From NCBI GenBank assembly GCA_964492185.1, contig CAZBJH010000076.1, forward strand, positions 1-15,996: a stretch of 15,996 nucleotides of DNA, read 5' to 3'. How positions within the stretch are numbered: the stretch's first letter is position 1; each line of letters begins with the position of its first letter. The stretch comes from JAFGSZ01 sp964492185 (lineage in GTDB: Bacteria > Bacteroidota > Bacteroidia > Bacteroidales > UBA10428). Below are positions 7,067 to 14,168 of this stretch, one piece after another. Under the pieces are notes generated by a model, which was not told the DNA's origin, made no database searches, and saw nothing but the letters and a program-made list of their open reading frames with translations. The translations under genes were made by a program, and so were the position numbers.

Positions 7067-8437
7067 ATGAGTGAACACATTCAATATTATTCAACAAACC
7101 TGAAAGCAGGAAAGCGTAGTTTTAGGGATGCCCTGCTAACGGGTCTGGCACCTGACAGGGGATTGTTTATGCCTGACAGTATCCCGGCTTTAAGCAGGGA
7201 GGAACTTCGGGATATGGCGAAAATGCAATATTATGAGATTGCCCTGGAAATAGGTAAAAAGTTTCTTTCGGCAGAGATACCTTCATCAGACCTGCTGAAA
7301 ATTGTAAAAGATGCATATAATTTCCCCATACCTGTTGAACATGTGTATAACCGTAATTACGTCATGCGCCTTGATCAGGGGCCTACAGCGTCATTCAAGG
7401 ACTTTGCCGCACGCATGATGGGACGGCTGATGCAGCATTTCCTTGCACGTGAGAACAGGGAACTGCTCATCCTGACAGCTACTTCGGGTGATACGGGCAG
7501 CGCCATTGCCAATGCTTTTTATGAACTTCACAATATAAGGGTGGTTATACTCTATCCGAGAGATGAGGTGACCGAACGGCAACGTAAACAGATGACAACG
7601 CTGAATAAGAATATCCGCATCGTTGCTGTTGACGGCAAGTTTGACGATTGCCAGGCAATGGTAAAAAAAGCCTTTGGAGATAAGGATCTCTCCCGGCTGG
7701 CTATGTCATCCGCAAATTCCATAAATATCGGCAGATTGCTTCCACAATCAATCTACTATATATATGCTTATACCCGCCTTGCCGATATGAATGCAAATGA
7801 CCGTATACTGTTTACAGTACCTTCGGGAAATTTCGGAAACCTGATGGGCGGTCTCATAGCTATGAAAATGGGCATACCTGTCAGGCGGTTTGTAGTTACA
7901 ACCAACGAGAATGATGAAGTGCCGGTTTACTGGCAAACGGGATCATACAAAACAATTGTGCCCTCGAAGAACTGCATTTCCAGTGCAATGAACGTAGGCC
8001 ATCCCAGCAATATGTCCAGGATAGTAACCCTGTATGGAGGTGAGATGGATGAAAACGGGGTTATTCATAAGGATCCTGATATTGAAATGATGAGGAACGA
8101 CATGTATGCTGTTAGTATAAGTGATACAGAAACACGGCAAACCATTAAAAAAGCATGGGAAAACCACAAGTTATTGCTTGAGCCTCATGGTGCGGTTGGC
8201 TGGACAGGCCTTCACAAAAATTTTACTGTTCACCCTGAAGATGGAGGACCGCAACAACTGAACGTATGTCTTGAGACTGCCCATCCGGCAAAATTTCCCG
8301 TGGAAATTAAAGATATCCTTAATATAGATCCCGGATTACCTGAAAGTTTAAAGGACCTGGATAAGAAAAAAGAAACATTTGATACTATTAATAACAATTA
8401 CAACGAATTTAAACTGTTTTTAACGGATAATTACTAA
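7067..8437 (+). CDS. thrC: Threonine synthase
   Basis: ThrC converts O-phosphohomoserine to threonine with pyridoxal phosphate. The 456-residue protein is of the longer type, with the characteristic N-terminal segment FRDALLTGLAPDRGLFMP (19-36). The cofactor lysine is K111 in GPTASFKDFAAR, the phosphate-binding loop region includes TATSGDTGSA (137-146), and SSANSINIGR (214-223) and PSGNFGN (252-258) are further signatures. The start at 7067 follows an A-rich stretch without an evident Shine-Dalgarno site, as is common in Bacteroidota. It lies 10 bases after the HAD gene and 14 bases before thrH, so all are almost certainly on one message. Its substrate must be made by a homoserine-phosphorylating enzyme, and ThrH just downstream is the only local candidate. 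Confidence 0.97.
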   Translation: MSEHIQYYSTNLKAGKRSFRDALLTGLAPDRGLFMPDSIPALSREELRDMAKMQYYEIALEIGKKFLSAEIPSSDLLKIVKDAYNFPIPVEHVYNRNYVMRLDQGPTASFKDFAARMMGRLMQHFLARENRELLILTATSGDTGSAIANAFYELHNIRVVILYPRDEVTERQRKQMTTLNKNIRIVAVDGKFDDCQAMVKKAFGDKDLSRLAMSSANSINIGRLLPQSIYYIYAYTRLADMNANDRILFTVPSGNFGNLMGGLIAMKMGIPVRRFVVTTNENDEVPVYWQTGSYKTIVPSKNCISSAMNVGHPSNMSRIVTLYGGEMDENGVIHKDPDIEMMRNDMYAVSISDTETRQTIKKAWENHKLLLEPHGAVGWTGLHKNFTVHPEDGGPQQLNVCLETAHPAKFPVEIKDILNIDPGLPESLKDLDKKKETFDTINNNYNEFKLFLTDNY

Positions 8438-8451
8438 TATATATCAAAAGT

Positions 8452-9066
8452 ATGCACACTGTTTGTTCCGACCTGGAAGGTGTCTGGGTTCCCGAAGTAT
8501 GGATCAATGTAGCCCAAAAGACGGGGATTGAAAAACTGAGATTAACAACCCGCGACATTAAAGACTATGATGAGTTGATGCAGTACAGGCTAAAGATCCT
8601 GAAAAAGAATAATATAAAAATACGGGATATTCAACGGATCATTGCCGGAATCGAACCTATTGACGGGGCTTTGGAGATGATAAGATGGCTGAAAGAGGTA
8701 TCACGTCTTATTGTTGTCTCCGACACCTTTGTGGAATTTGCAGATCCGCTTATGCAAAAGCTGGAAAGGCCAACCCTGTTCTGCCATAATCTGGATATTG
8801 ATAAGGAAGGGAATATTCGTGGTTACCGCTTAAGGCAGAAAAATCCGAAAAGAATGGTAGTGAAAGCACTGAAAAGCATGAATTATGAAGTGATAGCTTT
8901 TGGTGATTCGTACAATGATGTATCTATGCTGAAGGAAGCAGATAAAGCTATACTGTTTCGTCCCCCGCGGAATGTGGTGGATGACTACCCCGAATTTCCC
9001 GTTGTACACGAGTACGGGGAATTAAAAAAGATATTACTTGATATGATGGAGCAGCAGGAGAGATAG
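8452..9066 (+). CDS. thrH: Phosphoserine phosphatase / phosphoserine:homoserine phosphotransferase
   Basis: The 204-residue protein closely resembles, from memory, Pseudomonas aeruginosa ThrH, a HAD enzyme that dephosphorylates phosphoserine and can transfer the phosphate to homoserine. HAD motifs are DLEGVWVPE (7-15; D7 nucleophile and E9 in place of the usual second aspartate, as in ThrH), SDTF with S90 (90-93), K133 in NPKR, and GDSYND (151-156). TGIEKLRLTTRDIKDYDELM (24-43) and the C-terminal PEFPVVHEY (180-188) also follow ThrH. It directly follows thrC by 14 bases and no thrB lies in the operon, which suggests it makes O-phosphohomoserine for ThrC, serves as the serine-pathway phosphatase, or both. 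The family is clear; which activity dominates in this organism is an inference. Confidence 0.92.
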   Translation: MHTVCSDLEGVWVPEVWINVAQKTGIEKLRLTTRDIKDYDELMQYRLKILKKNNIKIRDIQRIIAGIEPIDGALEMIRWLKEVSRLIVVSDTFVEFADPLMQKLERPTLFCHNLDIDKEGNIRGYRLRQKNPKRMVVKALKSMNYEVIAFGDSYNDVSMLKEADKAILFRPPRNVVDDYPEFPVVHEYGELKKILLDMMEQQER

Positions 9067-9068
9067 CT

Positions 9069-9126
9069 TAAGTTAGTGTCTGTCCTGTTAAACATTTTGC
9101 TGCCTTTATTGACGGACACTAAGTTA
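9069..9126 (+). repeat. Dispersed repeat, copy 3, in a compact palindrome
   Basis: The left arm at 9069-9084 (TAAGTTAGTGTCTGTC) and the right arm at 9111-9126 are inverted copies matching at 14 of 16 bases, 26 bases apart. The left arm contains TAGTGTCTGTCC (9074-9085), identical to the start of the copy at 2791. It starts two bases after the thrH stop, in the sense direction. The shape is that of a tiny element with terminal inverted repeats, or of a hairpin in the mRNA tail. No T-run follows, so a simple intrinsic terminator is not supported. Confidence 0.6.
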
Positions 9127-9168
9127 GAAAAGGACAGGTTTATATCTCAATAAGAAATACCATACACC

Positions 9169-10125
9169 ATGAAAATAGTTATACTTGACGGATATACTAC
9201 CAATCCCGGCGACCTGTCGTGGGAAGGATTTAAGAAACTCGGCGAATATGCCTTTTATGACAGGACTGACCCCGGGGATATAATAAAAAGGGCGGAGAAG
9301 GCTGATATTATTCTTGTTAATAAAGTTTGTGTTAACCGTGAATTGATCGAAGCGCTGCCTGAGCTCAAATACATCGGGATACTGGCCACGGGATATAATA
9401 CTGTTGATCTTGAAGCGGCAAGCTCGCGTAACATCATAGTGACCAATATCCCTGCTTACAGTACGCCATCTGTAGTACAAATGGTTTTTGCCCATATCCT
9501 TAATTTTACCCAGCAGGTTGCATTGCACGCATCAGGTGTGCGGGAAGGCAAATGGAGTAAAAGCAAGGATTTTTGTTACTGGGAAACCCCGCTCACGGAA
9601 CTGGAAGGAAAAACAATGGGAATTATCGGTTACGGTAAAATCGGTCGCGAAGTAGCAAAGCTCGCCCTGGCATTTGGCATGAACGTGGTAGTTAACACGC
9701 GCACTGTCCCTGAAGAAAATACCGTGAAAGTCCGTTTTATTAAAGCTGATGAGGTTTTTGCAATAAGTGATTTTATCAGCATTCACAGTCCGCTGACACC
9801 GGAAACAAAGCACATGGTAAACCGCGACCGGCTTGAAAAGATGAAAAAATCAGCAATTCTGATAAATACAGGAAGAGGGTACATTGTAGATGAACAGGCA
9901 CTGGCTGATGCCCTGAACAACGGACAAATTGCCGGTGCAGGACTGGATGTGCTTTCTGAAGAGCCTCCGAAGCCCGATAACCCCCTGATAAAAGCAAAAA
10001 ACTGTGTTATCACTCCCCATATAGGTTGGGCCACCAGGGCCTCCCGCGCCAGGTTGATTGAAATTGCAATTCAAAATGTAAAGTCATTTATTGAAGAAAA
10101 CCCGGTGAATGTGGTGAATGATTAA
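9169..10125 (+). CDS. hprA: D-2-hydroxyacid dehydrogenase, probable glycerate dehydrogenase
   Basis: The 318-residue protein belongs to the D-isomer-specific 2-hydroxyacid dehydrogenases and is most like glycerate dehydrogenase/hydroxypyruvate reductase. The nucleotide-binding motif is GYGKIG (154-159) and the catalytic triad is R236 (NTGRG), E265 (SEEP) and H284 (TPHIGW). ATGYNTVD (73-80) and NIPAYSTPSV (93-102) are substrate-domain signatures. After the second strand of the fold the sequence is NTR (176-178), without an obvious acidic residue, so strict NAD preference is not evident. There is no C-terminal ACT domain, which argues against a long-form SerA. It follows thrH after 102 bases that hold a palindrome, so co-transcription is uncertain. 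A link to serine/hydroxypyruvate metabolism would suit the phosphoserine role of ThrH, but this is inference. Confidence 0.85.
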   Translation: MKIVILDGYTTNPGDLSWEGFKKLGEYAFYDRTDPGDIIKRAEKADIILVNKVCVNRELIEALPELKYIGILATGYNTVDLEAASSRNIIVTNIPAYSTPSVVQMVFAHILNFTQQVALHASGVREGKWSKSKDFCYWETPLTELEGKTMGIIGYGKIGREVAKLALAFGMNVVVNTRTVPEENTVKVRFIKADEVFAISDFISIHSPLTPETKHMVNRDRLEKMKKSAILINTGRGYIVDEQALADALNNGQIAGAGLDVLSEEPPKPDNPLIKAKNCVITPHIGWATRASRARLIEIAIQNVKSFIEENPVNVVND

Positions 10126-10793
10126 GCCGATGGTTCCAGAACAATAACTATTTCACCTTTCACGGGTTTTCCCTGAAAATGCTCTATAGCTTCAACAAAT
10201 GAACCCCGGAAGTTTTCTTCATGAATTTTAGTGAGCTCACGCGAAACGGCAACCCTGCTTTCCCCGCCAAAATATCCCGAAAGCTGTTGTAATGTTTTCA
10301 CCAGCCTGTGGGGGGACTCATACAATATTACGGTTCTTTCTTCACCAACCAACTTCTCAAGCCTCTTCTTACGGCCCTTCTTATGCGGCAGGAATCCTTC
10401 AAAACAAAAACGGTCATTCTTCAATCCCGAATTTACCAGCGCGGGAACAAAAGCCGTGGGCCCCGGAAGGGTCTCTACTGCTATGTTGTTGCTGATACAG
10501 GACCGGACAAGTAAAAAACCGGGGTCGGATATAGCCGGGGTGCCCGCATCAGTGACCAGGGCCATGACCCCGCCTCCGGCCAGCCTGCTGATAACACGCT
10601 CAGCCGTCCTGTGCTCATTATATTGATGATAGGACTGCATAGGGGTGTCTATAGAATAATGTTTTAGTAAAATACCTGTTTTCCGGGTATCTTCAGCCAG
10701 AATAACATCAACCTCACCTAATACACGTTTGGCCCTGAATGTAAGATCTTCGAGATTCCCAATTGGCGTAGGGACTATATACAGTCTACTCAT
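10122..10793 (-). CDS. rsmI: 16S rRNA (cytidine-1402-2'-O)-methyltransferase
   Basis: RsmI adds a 2'-O-methyl group to C1402 in the decoding centre of 16S rRNA using S-adenosylmethionine. The 223-residue protein shows the tetrapyrrole-methylase fold signatures PTPIGNLEDLTFRA (8-21), AEDTRKT (33-39), TDAGTPAISDPG (81-92) and LPGPTAFVPAL (109-119). It is shorter than E. coli RsmI (286 residues) because the extra C-terminal region is absent, as I recall for many Bacteroidota members. The start overlaps the end of the upstream minus-strand gene by 8 bases, implying coupled translation. At the other end its TAA shares the sequence TTAA with the TAA of the convergent hprA gene, leaving no intergenic space for a terminator. 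Confidence 0.95.
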   Translation of the reverse strand: MSRLYIVPTPIGNLEDLTFRAKRVLGEVDVILAEDTRKTGILLKHYSIDTPMQSYHQYNEHRTAERVISRLAGGGVMALVTDAGTPAISDPGFLLVRSCISNNIAVETLPGPTAFVPALVNSGLKNDRFCFEGFLPHKKGRKKRLEKLVGEERTVILYESPHRLVKTLQQLSGYFGGESRVAVSRELTKIHEENFRGSFVEAIEHFQGKPVKGEIVIVLEPSA

Positions 10794-11490
10794 TTTTATG
10801 AATGATCAGTTTTCGGCGTACAAGCTCCAGTAAACTTTGAACAGTATCGCTATCCATGTCCCACTCGAAATTATCCATCAGGAAATTATAGGCTTCATTG
10901 AAATTAGTTGAATTATTAAGTACACCAAGCGTATTATTATATAACTCGACATCCCCGTTAAACAGCTCTTTTATAAACTGAAACCTGTCATTTAAACCAA
11001 TTGCATTACTCAGATTAGTTATCGGCTTTGAATGAGAATGTGATATTACATCTTTCCGGTATGACTGACCGAAATTTTCATTTATTGAAGCGGATTTTAC
11101 CCTGAACCTGTCAGATATGGTCCTGTTGTCACCTTCTTTTTTATTTGTTATTTCCGATTCCTGACGATCCTGACCAGTTGATTCGCCACCGGTGCCCTTT
11201 CCCTTTTCAACACCCTGTTCTTTTATGTCTTCGGCCTGATCCTCGCTGCTTCTTATTTTTTCAACAGGTTGTTTATCATTACTCCCGGCAGCAGAAATAG
11301 CCTGGGACGGTGAACGGCGCTCTTCCGACTTCTTTATCATCAACAACACATCATACAGATTTCTGACTTTTGATAGTGCCAGATCCATTTCAATTGAAGG
11401 GATCCTTTCATGATCATTGAAATTTGAAATCAATTGATTGATCTCCTGCAGATTGCTTGATAAGATATCCAGTGTATGTTTATAATCCAT
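10786..11490 (-). CDS. Protein of unknown function, upstream partner of rsmI
   Basis: The 234-residue protein has three parts. Residues 1-55 look helical (LDILSSNLQEINQLI, then LSKVRNLYDVLLMIKK). Residues 56-150 are a low-complexity, highly charged linker rich in E, K, S, G and Q, probably disordered. Residues 155-230 are a compact helical domain with NLSNAIGLNDRFQFIKELF (159-177), LYNNTLGVLNN (183-193), and a C-terminal LLELVRRKLI. The C-terminal domain resembles, from memory, hypothetical proteins common in Bacteroidota. There is no signal peptide and no membrane segment, so it should be cytoplasmic. It overlaps rsmI by 8 bases and is the first gene of that pair. AGGA lies 12-15 bases before the ATG on the minus strand. 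No function can be assigned; a link to ribosomes through RsmI is a guess from position only. Confidence 0.8.
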   Translation of the reverse strand: MDYKHTLDILSSNLQEINQLISNFNDHERIPSIEMDLALSKVRNLYDVLLMIKKSEERRSPSQAISAAGSNDKQPVEKIRSSEDQAEDIKEQGVEKGKGTGGESTGQDRQESEITNKKEGDNRTISDRFRVKSASINENFGQSYRKDVISHSHSKPITNLSNAIGLNDRFQFIKELFNGDVELYNNTLGVLNNSTNFNEAYNFLMDNFEWDMDSDTVQSLLELVRRKLIIHKNE

Positions 11491-11584
11491 AAGCCTGGTT
11501 TCCTGTTTATGTTGATTTTTTTTGCATTAACTTCACATCAAAATTCGTAATAATTATTGCATCTTTGACAATTATAACGCTAAA

Positions 11585-11604
11585 AATTTGAAAATATTCA
11601 AATT
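11585..11604. promoter_or_regulatory. Perfect AT-rich palindrome in the divergent gap before murF-alr
   Basis: AATTTGAA (11585-11592), AATA and TTCAAATT (11597-11604) form a perfect 8-base inverted repeat with a 4-base centre. It lies between the divergent rsmI-partner gene and murF-alr, about 68 bases before the murF-alr ATG. The position and symmetry suit an operator for a dimeric regulator. A second, longer-range inverted repeat AATTGCC (11601-11607) / GGCAATT (11647-11653) overlaps its end. No regulator can be named. Confidence 0.35.
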
Positions 11605-11671
11605 GCCGTCACATACATTCAGGTTGTATTGTTTTTATTATTGACAGGCAATTCTTAATGACCCTTTTACT

Positions 11672-14137
11672 ATGGCTGAATATTCAATCCGGGAAATCGC
11701 GCGTTTTACTGATGCAAAAGCAAATATCGGGAACGATTGCCTTATCTCAGAGTTATGCACTGACAGCCGGAATATCGTTTATCCGGGAAAAGCTTTGTTT
11801 TTTGCAATTCCGGGTATACGACATGACGGACATGATTATATCGCTGAAGCATATAAAAAGGGCGTTCGGAGTTTCGTAATTTCGAAAACCATACCAATAC
11901 TTCAACAAAAAAAAGACATCAACATATTAAAGGTCCGCCAACCGGTAACATCATTACAACATATAGCGGAACAGCACAGGAAAAATATGCCTGCCACCAT
12001 TATCGGAATAACAGGCAGCAATGGAAAAACAATTGTTAAAGAATGGTTATACCAGTGCCTCAGTCCCGACCGGAAAATTACCCGTAATCCGAAAAGTTAC
12101 AACTCACAGGTTGGCGTACCCTTATCATTATGGCTGCTTGACAGCACTGACGAGTTGGGTATATTTGAAGCAGGGATATCACAACCGGGAGAGATGAATA
12201 AGCTGGAACCGGTGCTGCAACCCTCAATTGGTATATTCACAAATATTGGGCAGGCTCATCAGGAGAATTTTTCTACAACAGATGAAAAGATCATTGAGAA
12301 GCTGACTCTTTTCCGTTCAACTGATGTTTTGATCTATTGTAAAGATCATGAAAAGATCCATCAAAATATTGTTACCGGGTTTTCCGGGAAAAAAACCAGG
12401 TTGTTTTCCTGGTCCGCGAAAACAGAAGCCGATGTAAGCATTACTTCAATAGAAAAAAGTGCGGGGCATACGCGAATAACCATAAAATATTCAGGCATCA
12501 GGGGTGATGTTAGCATCCCATTCACCGATGAGGCATCAATTGAGAACAGTATGCATATTATCTCCCTTTTGCTTTTTATGGATTTCCCGCTCTCATTGAT
12601 AAGAACACGGATGAGCAGACTTACGCCGATAGCTATGCGGCTGGAACAAAAAAAAGGTATCCACCGCTGCACGCTTATCAATGACAGCTATAACTCGGAT
12701 ATCAACTCACTTACAATTGCGCTGGACTATGCCATGCAGCAAAGCCAGCACAGCAGGCGTACACTCATTCTTTCCGATATCCTTCAAAGTGGTTTGCAGG
12801 ATGAGGAATTATACCGCAAGGTGTCTCAGCTGATAAAAGAATACGGTATAAACCGTCTTATTGGTATTGGCCCTTCAATCAGCCGGCACCGGCAATTATT
12901 TTCGTCCTCTTCAGCATTTTATAATTCCACTTCTGATTTTTTAAAAAATGAATACCGGCATGAATTTTCTGACGAGACCATTTTATTAAAGGGCGCCAGA
13001 ACATTTGAATTTGAAAAAATTGCTTCAGGACTGGAAGAAAAACTTCATCGCACAGTCCTGGAGATCGATCTGAATGCAATGATACACAACCTGAACTATT
13101 TCCAGTCATTGCTGGCTCCGCGAACAAAGATCATGGTAATGGTCAAAGCCCTGGGATACGGATCAGGAACCTTTGAAATAGCAAATGTTTTGCAGCACCA
13201 GCGCGTGGATTACCTCTCGGTTGCCTATTCCGACGAGGGTGTGGAGCTTCGTGATGCAGGCATTACCCTTCCCGTAATGGTGATGAACCCCGAGGAATCC
13301 TCCTTCGAAAGTATGATCAGGAATAATCTTGAGCCGGAAATATACAGTATGAATACGCTTAATAAATTTATACATGCACTGGAATATAACTCTGTTAAAA
13401 AATATCCGGTCCATATAAAAATTGACTCCGGCATGCATCGTCTGGGTTTTGACGAAAAGGATACGGAAGAGCTGATCAAAAGGATATGCAACCATCCCGC
13501 TATAAGTGTGAAATCGGTGTTTTCTCACCTGGCAGCAAGTGATGATCCGGCACATGATGATTTTACCCTTCAGCAAATCAGTATATTCAAACGTATATAT
13601 GAAAGGATCGCCGGAATATGCAGCACAAAGCCCTTGCGCCATATTCTTAATTCAGCGGGGATTGAAAGGTTTCCGGAATTTCAGTTTGATATGGTGCGTT
13701 TGGGTATTGGCTTACATGGGATCAGTGCCGGCAAAAAAACTAAACTGCTTCCTGTAAGTACATTAAAAACTACAATATCACAGATTAAAGAGATAATGCC
13801 CGGTGAAACAGTGGGGTATAACCGCAGGGGCAAAATAAGCGAAAAGTCAGCCATTGCTGTTTTGCCCATAGGTTATGCCGACGGATTGAACAGAAAACTG
13901 GGTAATGGTGCAGGTAAGTTTTATATTAACGGTAAATTTGCACCGGTAACAGGGGATATTTGTATGGATATGTGTATGGTAAACATATCAGGTATTACGG
14001 CACAGGAAGGTGATGAAGTAATCATATTCGGGAAAAACAACCCCGTAGAAAAGATGAGTGCAGCTGTTGACACCATCCCATATGAGATATTAACCGGTGT
14101 TTCCTCACGTGTTAAACGTGTTTACTTTAAGGAATAA
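11672..14137 (+). CDS. Fused UDP-MurNAc-tripeptide:D-Ala-D-Ala ligase (MurF) and alanine racemase
   Basis: This 821-residue protein joins two cytoplasmic peptidoglycan enzymes: MurF, which adds D-Ala-D-Ala to the UDP-MurNAc-tripeptide, and alanine racemase, which makes D-alanine. The MurF half (about 1-455) has the ATP loop GITGSNGKT (112-120), PKSYNSQVGVPLSLW (140-154), IFEAGIS (164-170) and INDSYNSD (336-343). The racemase half (about 460-821) begins EIDLNAMIHNL (464-474), has the cofactor lysine K492 in MVKALGYG (490-497; VKANAYG is more usual), IDSGMHRLGF (584-593), the catalytic tyrosine Y716 in VGYNRRG and DICMDM (762-767). This fusion is a recognised Bacteroidota arrangement. Such genomes may also carry a separate murF, so whether the ligase half is fully active cannot be told here, though its P-loop is intact. 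The ligase gene of the O-antigen family follows after 31 bases. Confidence 0.94.
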   Translation: MAEYSIREIARFTDAKANIGNDCLISELCTDSRNIVYPGKALFFAIPGIRHDGHDYIAEAYKKGVRSFVISKTIPILQQKKDINILKVRQPVTSLQHIAEQHRKNMPATIIGITGSNGKTIVKEWLYQCLSPDRKITRNPKSYNSQVGVPLSLWLLDSTDELGIFEAGISQPGEMNKLEPVLQPSIGIFTNIGQAHQENFSTTDEKIIEKLTLFRSTDVLIYCKDHEKIHQNIVTGFSGKKTRLFSWSAKTEADVSITSIEKSAGHTRITIKYSGIRGDVSIPFTDEASIENSMHIISLLLFMDFPLSLIRTRMSRLTPIAMRLEQKKGIHRCTLINDSYNSDINSLTIALDYAMQQSQHSRRTLILSDILQSGLQDEELYRKVSQLIKEYGINRLIGIGPSISRHRQLFSSSSAFYNSTSDFLKNEYRHEFSDETILLKGARTFEFEKIASGLEEKLHRTVLEIDLNAMIHNLNYFQSLLAPRTKIMVMVKALGYGSGTFEIANVLQHQRVDYLSVAYSDEGVELRDAGITLPVMVMNPEESSFESMIRNNLEPEIYSMNTLNKFIHALEYNSVKKYPVHIKIDSGMHRLGFDEKDTEELIKRICNHPAISVKSVFSHLAASDDPAHDDFTLQQISIFKRIYERIAGICSTKPLRHILNSAGIERFPEFQFDMVRLGIGLHGISAGKKTKLLPVSTLKTTISQIKEIMPGETVGYNRRGKISEKSAIAVLPIGYADGLNRKLGNGAGKFYINGKFAPVTGDICMDMCMVNISGITAQEGDEVIIFGKNNPVEKMSAAVDTIPYEILTGVSSRVKRVYFKE

Positions 14138-14168
14138 TGTTTGGTATTACTTACTTTCAGTTGAATAA

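Noticed and set aside
9069..9126. Palindrome after thrH as an intrinsic terminator
   Set aside because: The stem is interrupted, the loop is 26 bases and no T-run follows. It is better treated as a repeat element.
9124..9528. 134-codon minus-strand frame opposite the start of hprA
   Set aside because: It overlaps well-supported hprA codons and has no recognisable fold. The palindrome before hprA does not act as its promoter in any visible way.
9169..10125. hprA product as phosphoglycerate dehydrogenase (SerA)
   Set aside because: The protein lacks a C-terminal ACT region and its substrate-domain signatures look more like glycerate dehydrogenase, although a short SerA cannot be fully excluded without alignment.
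10231..10626. 131-codon plus-strand frame opposite rsmI
   Set aside because: The real coding strand is rsmI with all its family motifs. The plus-strand peptide is low-complexity (S, P, T) and matches nothing known.
13163..13642. 159-codon open frame on the minus strand inside murF-alr
   Set aside because: It lies wholly opposite the racemase half, which has clear catalytic motifs. Its peptide is rich in H, C, F and Y with no recognisable domain, as expected for an antisense shadow.
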